64,000 nucleotides of DNA from Congeria kusceri. Its lineage: Eukaryota; Mollusca; Bivalvia; Myida; Dreissenidae. The translations under genes and the position numbers were made by a program. The stretch is from the NCBI GenBank assembly GCA_027627225.1, contig CM051025.1, positions 51,582,181 to 51,646,180 of the forward strand, in the 5' to 3' direction. Shown here piece after piece: positions 37,901 through 49,900 of this stretch; positions within the stretch are counted from its first letter, which is position 1; each line of letters opens with the position of its first letter. Under the pieces are notes generated by a model that saw only the letters and a program-made list of their open reading frames with translations, ran no database searches and had not been told where the DNA came from.

Positions 37901-40900
37901 ACTTAGACTAAGACTGTTACTGGCAGTAAGTAAGGAACATGCACCATCCCCACTTCTTGACTGTTCACAAATGTCACAAAATTATACTCACCGCTGTCTC
38001 TGCTTCCTAACGGCAAGGCAGGCAACAATGACGGCCAATGCAACCACGGTAGCAACAGCACACACCACCCCAATAATTAGGCCAACACCTGCGTCGTCAG
38101 CATCATCAACTGTGCAACGCAAGAGGCAGACTCTCATTTAATAAGAACGCAGTAAATTGCGAGTAACAGTGGTGTTGTGTAACAGATACTATTATAATTA
38201 TGGCATTTTTTCAGGGAATTCGTGTGGTTAAGATCCAAATATAGGGAGTGTTCAAGTGACTTCAAAGTGTCTTTATCAATATTAAAATAAATAACTTAAT
38301 AAGCTTAAAATAAAAACAACAATCATTATCAAGCTTAAGTAAAAACTTAAACTAGTATTACAAAAGGCCCTTAATATCAAGTAAATGTCTGTGAATTGCA
38401 TGTACACTCAGTTACTTTCCTGTAGTCCTCAGCTTTTCGACTAGGTACCATTGTTAACTTTAAGTTATTAGAAGTTCACATTAAATCCATTATAAAGGTC
38501 CTGTACAACATTTTACTAGCCACCAACCTTTACAGACTGCATCTACAGCCGGGGACCATTCCTGGGTTGTACTGGAGGTTTCCACACACGTGTATGTTGC
38601 GGTTCCCTGCAGCTGACCCACTCTACAGCTTGTGATTGTGGCAGTGGTGCCCAGCTTGTAATCATAGTTGGTTTTCTTGGACCGAGGAACGTCCAATATG
38701 CCACACGATCTCACTGAAGATAACATAGCCCTGTATATTTAGAATAATGGAAAATTCCAATACAGTAATGCAAACAAATCTAAAGTGCTTTATGTTTTGT
38801 AACTATACATGACCTAACAGTTTTTTGTATTATGTCCACACCAACCTGATATTGATATATGGATTTGTATGAATATATGCATTTTCTGATCCAAAAATTG
38901 CCAATGACTGGACATTGTATTGTTTTCTTAAAAAAAACTGGGGACAAAAAGATTTTGATAGGGGACAGGAGTGAAACTTATCCTGACGTTCAATAAGAAT
39001 ACATCAAGTTTATGCTATCATTACAAAGTTAACTTAACACATTTTATGTACACTGTGCAGAAAACAAGAGGGCTATAATGGCCCAAAGAGCTCACTTGAG
39101 TACTGGCAAAGATGAAAACCTTATTATTGTGACAGGTTTGCACAAATGTTTTGAAAATGTATGCCATAATGGTCTTACATAATTTGTCGACATGATTAAA
39201 TGTATTTTCCTTTTGCTTCTTGGCTTACCCATTCTCATCAATAACAAACAAAAAACTACTGGTCATAAACAAGTTGGGACACAGGTATATTTTGCTCTAC
39301 TGTGTCATCCAACTTTTGCCAGCAGTGTTGACAGAATAGTGTTAATATGCAGTTCTGAAAGATAATGGTGACAACTGCAAGGGTCAAGTCATGCTTGCCA
39401 GCTTGTTGCGCTTGTTCCATCGAGTGGAGGTGTGTTATCATCATGTCTGAGATATGCTACTGGCGCAGTGCCTAAATCCGCCACTTGCCTAAATCTGCCA
39501 CCTTATCAGAATTATTTTTTTTTTTATCAGCGATTTCTATTTTGTTGATCTTGATCAATCAGATACTTTCCCTTTACAACGCTGATGATTTTTCATCTTG
39601 ATTTGTGCATAAATGAATATTTAGTCCAATTATTTGTACATAACCCCTAAATGCAAACAAACTGCATGTGGGGAATCTATTTCACACTGCGCATGCGCAA
39701 TTTGAGGTCCCGCATGGTGTCCATGATAACATTAAATTATTGTGTTTTAATAGTATGTCCATGTGAGCATGTGCAGCATAAAAATAACCATTATTCATTG
39801 GCATTACATACAATAAAATGCTGAAAAAAACTGCATATCAAGAGCGCAAATGTCTCGCTACTCAAAACCCTCATTATTTGTCCCACGTGCACACAGGGCC
39901 TCAGTTTCAGAGCTATTTTTAGAAATAAATATGAGTATTTGAAGAAATTGGAACATTGTATTAACAACAGACAAAGAGCTCTTAAATAGAGCAAAGTAAA
40001 TAAGAACAATAGTCAAATGTGGAATAAGCATGTCGCGGTTCCTGATCTACGATTTTCACCAAGCAACTTTGGATCACCGTGATTTTTGTAAACACTATCA
40101 AATGTACCCTAAATAAACAAAAGTGGTAGTTTTGCCAAAAGAAGTTAAAAGAAGTTGCTTTGAAACAGAATTCATAAACAATAATTATTTTCGAGCCAAT
40201 TGAACATTTTTAAGAGGGGTGGCAGATTTAGGCACTCCCAAGCCCATTTTTTTACAATGTTTAGGCCTTCAATCTCAATAAATATTTTTCATTTGGCAAG
40301 TATTTGAAATGTAACAAAAATATGCCAGCAAATGCCCATAAATCCTAACTTGATCGATGTTAATTTTTATGTAAATCTGTAAACAACTTTTGAAAATATC
40401 ATAAAAATACCCCCCATATGTGGCGGAGTTAGGCACTGCGCCAGTACCCTTCCCATATTCAAATTTATATGAGATCAAATGGTCATAGACAAACTGTGCA
40501 AGTTTGTTCTAGATATGGAGAAAATGAAGTTTCTGTCCTGCATTTTGCATTTATTTTCACAATTAAGGGGCAATAACTCTGGTGTTTGTGGCCTGATGAG
40601 GCCCATTTGTGGCTGAAATCTTATGGTCATACACAAACTGTGGACTTTTAGTTAAGATTTTATGAGAAATGAAGTCCCTACGAAGGCTTTTTTAGCATAG
40701 TTGTCCACAAACAAGGGTCAATAACTCCAGTGTTTGTGGCCAGATCTGGCCCATTGTTGGCTTCTGATGGGTTCTTATGGTCACATACAAACTGTGGAAG
40801 TTAAAGTTAGATTAAAATTGAAGGACTAATCAAGCTTCTACCTTTTTGGCACCACCTTTTTGGCACCACCTTTTTGCCACCAACAAGAGGCCATAACTCT

Positions 40901-43900
40901 GGTGTTTGTGGCCTGATCTAGTCCATTTTTGGCTTTGGCAGAGATCTTTGGCTCAAATACAAAGTGTAGGAGGTGTGGCAGTTAGTTCAAGACTAGATAA
41001 AAAATAACGTCTCTTTGTTGGAAAAAGGAGATATTTGCATTTTTTTCTTTAAAAAAAAAGGGGCAATTGCTGCATTGTCCCTGATCTGATTTGGCCCGTG
41101 TCTTTATCACAATACTGGTCAATTTAAGATGGCATGCAGACAACGGACGACAGATGATGGATAAAGCAGGAAAGGTTCCCTATACCAATAGCTTACCAAG
41201 CACTTTATGCTCAGGTGAGCTAAAAACCATGAACCATTTCAAAGTTTCTTCCTGGAAATTTGGAAATTAAAGAACAGTTAGCATACCAGGCTGTAAGTTC
41301 TGATACAGGGCAGCATGTCGCTCTGCTGCTCTATGGCTGCTTCTGGCGATAGCGTCAGATCCCGTGTGCCTGTAAAGTTCAACATCTAAGATGTATAATT
41401 ACTGATACACTTAAATTAAGAATACACTCTTTAACTATTGATTAACAAATTTATATTGACTACTAGGTATCAAAACTTATGTCTCTAATGCAAAACAAAC
41501 CAAGCAGCAGGTCAATGTAACTATATTTTTTGTCGAAATTATTTTGTTTTTTTAACCAGAAAGCATGTCACGTTACCCACGTCTTTTTATTCCAACTAAA
41601 ACTTTTAAAAAATGACCGTATGTTATTCAACTGCAACATAAACTGTCAAAAAGCACTGTACTTATAGTCAAAGAGGCACTCCGGGTCCTGCATGCAGTAG
41701 CTGGGAGAGCTCCAAACCAGGCCTGGCAGGGGGGTTGGGTCAACAGTGACGGGCCCCAGCAGTGGGTGGTTGGCGGGCAGGACCGTCTGGAACAGGGTAT
41801 CGTTCTCTGGGACAGCCCCTTCAAGATGGAGAAGATTGCAATTAAAACATGGTTGGACACAATGACTATGAATGTCCTTAATCTTAAACTTAGTGCATTC
41901 TTATGTGTAAAAATTAACCAACAGAAATCAAACTTAATAGATTTCTGATACAAATGTCCCCGTTTACTTTGAAACAGCTAGTTACTTTAAGAACTTCTGA
42001 AGTTGTGAAGGTTAATGTATTTTTGTTAAACATATGGCATTTCTATGCAAATTCTCATGTCACCATGACAAAGCAACTAGTATCTGATGGCCTGTACAAT
42101 TCTCTTACAAGCTGATGCATTTAAACATGTCTAGTGTTTTGCTTTCTTCAATTTAAGGATATGCTGGACTAGTCAGCAAAATACTGAACAATTCTGATTA
42201 TTAATCAAATTAATAACAACTAATGTTATAGTCAATACTGTTTAGCATCAACTAGATTATATAACAATGATATCATAACATCAAATTAATGACAACTAAC
42301 TATATAGTCAATATAACAACTGAATATAAATGTATACATTTCTTGAAAACTGGAAGTAGGGGTACATACAAGCAAGTTGAAATTTGTTGTAAGTCTCAGA
42401 GGAACTCAGGCTCATCATGTTTATCTTAGTGCCGTTGGGCAGGAGCATGTCCCCGTCCAGGGCCCCAAACAGTCCTGAGACGTTATTCTGTAAGGCAACA
42501 GCGATGTAAAAAGCTTCTTTTTTCTATTTAAAAACAATGCGCATACCATGTGTTACCATTTGGGGCAGCACCCCATCTTCCAGGGAACTACATTTGTGGC
42601 GCGTCGTGAGAAAACCGGTCTTAATGCATGTGCGTAAAGTGTCATCCCGCATTAGCATGTGCAGTCCACACAGGCTAATCCGGGATGACACTTTCCACCT
42701 AAAGTGGATTTGTAGTTAGAAGACACTTCATTGAAACAGAAAATACCATTAAAGCGTAAAGTGTCATCCCGGATTAGCCTGTGCAGACTGCACAGGCTAA
42801 TCCGGGACGACACTTTACGCACATGCATTAAGTCCGATTTTCCCAGAACGCGCTACATTTAGATGATTTCTTTTCCTTAAATTCTGGGTTTACTGCAGAA
42901 AATACATAATACTAAATATCCTACTTAACATTTTCATATATCCATGGTAACGCAACACCATTCACCAATATTATAGCAACTGCTGTCACAGTGTTGTGGT
43001 GAATATGTCCATCTTGCGATCTTGGGTTTGTTTGTTTGATCCCAACTCTGAGAATGTTCCAAGGATCTTTCACGAAAAAAACAACAAGTACTGGTTCTTC
43101 TCAGGAAACAGACACAAAAAGTGTCACAATAAACCTACAGCTTTTGACAAAATAGGGGCTAAAATAAAAGAGGCATGTCGTTGGAAAACAGCACTTAATG
43201 CATGTGTGTAAAGTGTCCTCCTGGATTAGCCTGTAGGCAGAAAGTGCCGTCCTGGATAAGTCTGTGCGGACTGCAAAGGCTAATCCGGGATGACACTTTA
43301 CGCACATGCTGCATTAAGTCCGGTTTTCCCATGACACACCTCAAATAGGTTTAAACTATGACTGTTGTACAAAACATAGGTCAACTTTGTTCATAGGATG
43401 GTTAGTATAACAGAGACAGCTCATGTCACACATACAGGCAATCTTGTCACCATGAGGTCACCAATATCATAGCATCTGTACAAAACATAGGTTAACTTTG
43501 TTCGCAGGATTATTAGTATAGCGTACAGTTCATGTCACACATACAGGCAATCTCGTCATTAAGAGGTCACCAATATTGCAGCAGTTGTACAAAAAAAAAG
43601 GTTAACTTTGTTCACAGGATTATTAGTATAGCGTACAGTTCATGTCATACATACAGGCAATCTGGTCATTAAGAAGTCACCAATATTGCAGCAGTTGTAC
43701 AAAACATAGGTTAACTTTGTTCACAGGATTATTAGTATAGTGTACAGTTCATGTCATACATACAGGCAATCTGGTCATTAAGAAGTCACCAATATTGCAG
43801 CAGTTGTACAAAACATAAGTTAACTTTGTTCACAGGATGGTTAGCATAACTGAGACAGTTCATGTCATACATACAGGTGATCTCGGCACCATGAGGTCCA

Positions 43901-46900
43901 GTTGAAGAGTGTTGGCAGTCTCTGCAATTTGGAAGCCGATACCATTGGTGAGCAGCACTGTGAAGTTGGACTGCTCCATCCTTGTATCAGTGTTCACTAT
44001 AGCAACTCCTGCAACAGGAAAAAATTTGATAGTAAACTATTTTAAAATAATAAAGGCTATTTCTTCAATTTTACTATTAATACTTCACAGAATGTACATC
44101 TGTTGTATGAATATTAACAACTGTTACAGAAAGGACTCACTATGCAGACATGTTTTTCACACACATTCCAAATGATTTTCTGCTCTATTTTCAAAAGCAC
44201 ATACATATTGAACATTGTTTTGCCATTAGACATTGACATAAAGCTACTGACTGTCCAACAAAAACAGTATACAGCAAGACTGGTAAGTTACTTCTCTGAA
44301 TAGGTTTATAGTTATTTTCATTTGCAGAGTACATAATACAAATAGAATGTAATGTTATGGCCTTTGTGTTCTTGAATTTTTTCAACTCATTCTGAAGGCC
44401 CACATGACGACGATTTCTCACAGTACACTTTGTACTAGCCACCCCCGCACACTTTAAGGTATGTCCTTAAAAGAAGAACATGATTTTGTATGTTTACCTT
44501 TGTAGTCTTGCCAGAACAATGACTTCTCATCATACGATATGTACTGGCCATTGACTCGCACGTTGAGGTGCTGAGTGCTGCGGTCAAACTCCGGGCCTCT
44601 CAGCTGAATCTCCACCCGGTCTGACGTCCCTTTATCCTGAACAGCAACCGCCACCAGAGTCACTGTGTCCGAAATCATAATACTGTCTGAAAAATATTAA
44701 TGCTTTAAATAAGGATACTGGTAGTTATCATTTAAGAAATGAAAAACTTTAGAAGAACACACATTTTATCAGACCAAACTTGGGTTTGAATTCAAAGTGT
44801 GTGAAATATCACAAACATTTACAGTCCTATAGACTGAACAGTATATATTTCCTTGAGAAACTAAATTGTTACTATAAATATGAACATAAACTAAAATCAA
44901 TCCATGATGCTAAATGAAACTTATCTATTATTTGGGAAACCATTCAAGGACAATTTTGTTCAATTTCAACCATGGCTATTCAGTAATAAGAAAAAATACT
45001 TGGTTTTTCTGTTGGGTATGGATTCCAGTTGAAGCGCCCCTGAATTTCGGTTTCTTCACTCTGGAAGAGAATATAATCCCCGGGTCCACGCATACGATGC
45101 GGTACTCCACTGAAGGTCATCACATGACCTTGACCGTAAACGCTTGCTGGAAAATTGCAATGTTTAATAATGTGTTGCTAAGACATACGCTTCAAAACTG
45201 ATCTTCATTAGTAAATATCCTATAAAATACAAAAATACAGGCAGAAATGTTACAAACAATTCTAAAGATTTGCAGGACTGAATAATTATATAGAAGAGAA
45301 ACACATATGAGGCACGTCGTGTGAAAACTGGGCCTTATGCATGTGCGTAAAGTGTCTTCCCGGATTAGCCTGTGCAGTCTGCACAGGCTAATCCGGAATG
45401 GCACTTTCCGCTTTTATGGTATTTTCTGTTTCAAAGAAGTCTCTTCTAAACATAAATCCACTGTAGGCAGAAAGTGCAGTCCTGGATTAGCCGATCCGGG
45501 ACGACGCTTTACGCACATGCATTAAGTCCGGTTTTCCCACGACGTGCCTCATATATAGCTTGGACACATTAACCTTAGTCTCGTGAACTCTATTAGAATA
45601 AATTACGCGCTTGAATTGTTTCCAACATTTATACTTGCTTGTGTTTGATGATGCCATAAGAGTACTTTTAACAGGATGCTCTTGCATTGATTAAACTTGA
45701 TTCCAGAACAGAAACTACCAGTAATATATTCATCATAACTGTTTTTTAATATATTCTTGTATAAAGGTCAGTGTCAGGTTAACGTGTCCTTGCAATACAT
45801 GAGAAATACATTACCTGGTATTGGTGGTGTGTAACCTGCACAGTCTTTGGTAGGGCGCTGGTCCATGTAGTAATCACAGGAGTTATAACCAGTCCAAAGG
45901 CAGCAATAGTAGAATGTAACCACATCGTCCAGCCAGTGAGAGAGGCTAGGCACGTAACCCGCTTTACCGTAAGGGGCTGCACCCCAGTCGTGACCCTTGT
46001 CCGGGGTGCTGCCTTGGAACGTGTCCTCTGCGTAGATCAAAAGTCCCGTACTACTGTAACAACACTGGTTTCCAGCACCATGACTGAAAACGAAAAAAGC
46101 TTTGAAATTGATGCTTCATGATTACATGTCTGATGTAGGTCCCAACAGTAATTTTTGGTCATCGTATGTTTGTTGCTTTTTTTGTGTGTGTATTACAACA
46201 TAACACTTCACCTTTTTTCAGCACATACATAAACATATTCTCTCAAACTTAATGTTTGCATGTTTTAAATTAGGAAAAATAAATTGTATTGTATATATTC
46301 ATTGATGCAATGTGTGAAAACTGATTGAAGAAATTTCATAATTCTGATCTTGGAAATGTTTGGCATATAAACAGATTATAAGGATCTTAATCCTGGTACC
46401 AGTTTCAACTCAAAACTGAACAGTAGAAATATCTTTCCCTTACACTGGTTGTACAGCTCGGACACAGTGGACGGCTGTACTGTGGTAGAAACAGTTGTCT
46501 GCATTTTTCGCGTTCTGCAGGTTACACCCTCCGTCAGGTTGCCAGCGACCGAAATCCGAGATTGCCTGGGACAGCGAGCAGGGGCAATGCAGCAAGTCAT
46601 CCAACCAGCTCATGTCCTGAGAATATATGCACCAAATTTATGAAATAGTTTTTTTTCAATGTATGTACACATATATGCTAACCAATAATGTATGGATTTA
46701 TTTTCCTATAAACCTACAAGACTATACACAATTTACAAAGCCAAAGGTTTGACAGCAATAGTCAATAATGCTCTTGTTAATGGCAACACATGTTGAGATT
46801 TGTCTAGTCATAAATGAACTTCTTATTTCAAAGGCTTCCTTAACGGTCAAAGATCAATTTTATTTCTAAACATTCAATGTACAGAAAACTTAAATGCCAT

Positions 46901-49900
46901 AAATTCATTCTATGTTCTGAATATAAATTGCAAACAGTCTCATTGGTGTAACGAATAGGGTGTATGCCTTGCGACTGGGGGAATGTGAGATAGGGCTGCT
47001 ATGATTGCAAACTGTCTCATTGGTGTAAAGAATAGGGTGTATGCCTTGCCACTGGGGGAATGTGAGATAGAGCTGCTACGCTTGCAAACTGTCTCATTGG
47101 TGTAACGAATAGGGTGTGTGCCTTGCAACTTGGGGAATGTGAGATAGAGCTGCTACGCTTTAGCCAGGGCCCGGTTCGATTCAATTTCAAACATTGTTTA
47201 GTTGAATATTTCAATTAGATTTTATCTCATTGTTTTTCTGTATTCACAAGTCTTGATTTGCAATATAGAAACCTGTTTTATTTATTATTATTATTACCGT
47301 TTTAATGGTTAATGTCAATAAATGTGCCTTAAGTATCAATATAGAACAATGTTAACCGCTGATAATGTTTCACAACGAGTTCAATATAACAGCAACCACA
47401 ACGAGTTGAATATAACAGCAACCACAACGAGTTCAATATAACAGCAACCACAAAGAGTTCAATATAACAGCAACCACAATGAGTTCAATAGAACAGCAAC
47501 CACAACGAGTTCAATATAACAGCAACCACAATGAGTTCAATATAACAGCAACCACAACGAGTTCAATATAACAGCAACCACAACGAGTTCAATATAACAG
47601 CAACCATGATGCCATGATCAATGTCTCTAATGAATCTAAAAAAAACGTAATTTTAATTAAGAGTTTTATGACAAATATTCTATAAATATATAAGAGAATC
47701 GAATCGAAATTGGTTGGTGAAGTATAGAAAATCGAATCGGGTCATTTACGATCGAGTTATCGAAGAATCAGTGCAGCTCTACCCAAACACACCACATACT
47801 CATTTAGTTTCTGGAGACTTATGGCAATTAATTTTGAAGCCTAACTGAGAAGACCATGTCCCAGTATAGTATACAGTTTGCACCATATGTCAATAAAACA
47901 TTCTCCTTGTAATGCTTATTACAGTGAATAGACAAGCAATCGCAATATACCATTTCGCAAATCGCTATGCAACTGGTGTATAAGAAGGGTATGAAATGTT
48001 TATACAGGGGTACCTACTGAAGGTGATATTTTGGTGTCCCAATATGTAGAGAAACAAAACAATTAAACTTTCAGAGGTGTCCTAAGTTTAAGCGGCGCAA
48101 AAAATTATTTATGTTTCAAAAATTTTGACTGCCCCAATATTTAGGGTGTCCTAATAGTTCATTTTTCTCATAGGGTAATTGCGGTAAGCAAGGCTAGGGT
48201 CCTATCACTAACCTGCTTATCTTGGTTGTACCAGCGTACACACATGTCTGTGGGCCAGGTCGTACCATACTGTGCCAGCATTGAGGTCTGAACGTACCAT
48301 GCCAGTGGTAAAACTGTGCTGGACAGGTACCTTTAAGCAGAATACATAAAATGGTTAAAATTCCATATAAAATACTATAGACCTAAGTAAACACTGTTTG
48401 AAGACAAATGGCAGAGTTTCTGTACATTATAACTAAATTGTTTCGTAAGTTTTGATAAGGTTTATGCAACATAATGGTATCAAAAATTGAACAAGAAAAT
48501 TAAAAGCCTAAACTTATAAAGCTATCCATATAGTTATCGTCTAGTGGAAGTGTATCCCATACATACATGTATTTCATTGGGTAGGCGTTGCCCATCAGTC
48601 TGACCTCCAGCAATCCAATTTCATACTCGCAGTCGGACCCCGAGCACTGGTTTAGCTGCGGGTCTAGAGTGTAGGTACCAGCAGAGGCAGGGATGTGGCT
48701 GCCTAGGCTCGTTAGCAGCTTGTAAGAGCCCTGAAAGGCCCGTTGTATTATAAAAAAAAGTTATGTTACATGTGTATGTAGTGTAGTTTTAATTTTATAA
48801 ACAGAACATAAGCAATTGCTTGTAATAACTGAAATAAATATTTTTAAATACTTCAATCCATAATTATTAACCTATTTCTATCATGCTGATTTTCATTGGC
48901 AGCTGTTTCATGCATATGATCTGCATCAGAAAAAGATGCCCAAAAGTTTTGAAAATTGAATGCTTTATATATTAGATATTTCTAGAATTTTTTCATTTAT
49001 ATGGAAAGTGAAAAAGTAATAACACTGAAGAGTAATAACAAGCCTTGGGGCTTTAATGTTAAACCACATTTTTCCGAAGACAATTTTTGTTTGCTCTTCA
49101 AATTAAAGCAATATAATCTACAATCAGTATATTTCTTTGATATTTATTACGTATGCAAAATTACTAATTACCATTCCATTATATTCCTTATAACCAAACA
49201 GGTTTATTTCCACATGGTCATTGGAATTGTTGCTAAGCAACTGTGAATCCCAGGTCAAGGTTAAATTTGCGGGGTCACTATCATACCACGCCATGTTTTC
49301 CTTACTGGAGACAGTATTTACATGCTCCCCACCACCAAGTCTTCCAGGAAACACTGAAGTTCAACAAATAACAATCAGTTTAAACATAATTATTTAAGCT
49401 TGATTGCGTCTAAGGCCTAAGGCTTATAGGACACTCTTGAGTTCGTTTCCTAGGAAAAACCAGTACTTGGCGTCTTTGGAAAATCTCGAGAACTATCCCT
49501 GAGTTGGGATCAAACCCAGGACCTCCAGATGGCAAAATGGATACAATACCCACTACACCAATACAACCTAAGAAATAACAGTCCAAACAATTTAAACTGA
49601 ACGGAATGTGCAAGAAGGTAAAAGCACTTTGCATGTGGTTTTCTTTTAAGTAAAGCATTGTTTATATTCTAGTAGTACCACAAAAATATCCATAGTACAT
49701 AAATCACATGATTTTCAAAATATACAAAAATATTTGTTGTTAAGTTTGAGTTTAATATTTGAAATTTCTTGACTCTGTATTCATTTCTTTGCAACAAACA
49801 TTGAACGTAAGTTTCATAATGGCATATGGTTAATGATAACATGCAAAATCACTAAAACAGAACCTATAAACATGATTTAAAATAGGACACAATTATAACA

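Larger units (their letters stand above)
31935..37991. other. Last intron of the mesh-like gene (6.1 kb)
   Basis: Holds satellite-cored element G (32561-33784), a 24-bp tandem triplet (33790-33861), repeat 34030-34320, a fragment of G (34336-34475), a MITE (34849-35704) and satellite-cored element C (36536-37750). I see no other coding exon. Confidence 0.6.
38714..41286. other. Intron of the mesh-like gene with element D
   Basis: Apart from element D (39064-41226) and the MITE nested in it, I see only AT-rich sequence. Confidence 0.65.
46617..48212. other. Intron of the mesh-like gene with SINE and minisatellite
   Basis: Contains a triplicated tRNA-like segment (46930-47185), a 26-bp minisatellite (47372-47606) and a TGGGACAC-type repeat (48022-48183). 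Confidence 0.6.
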
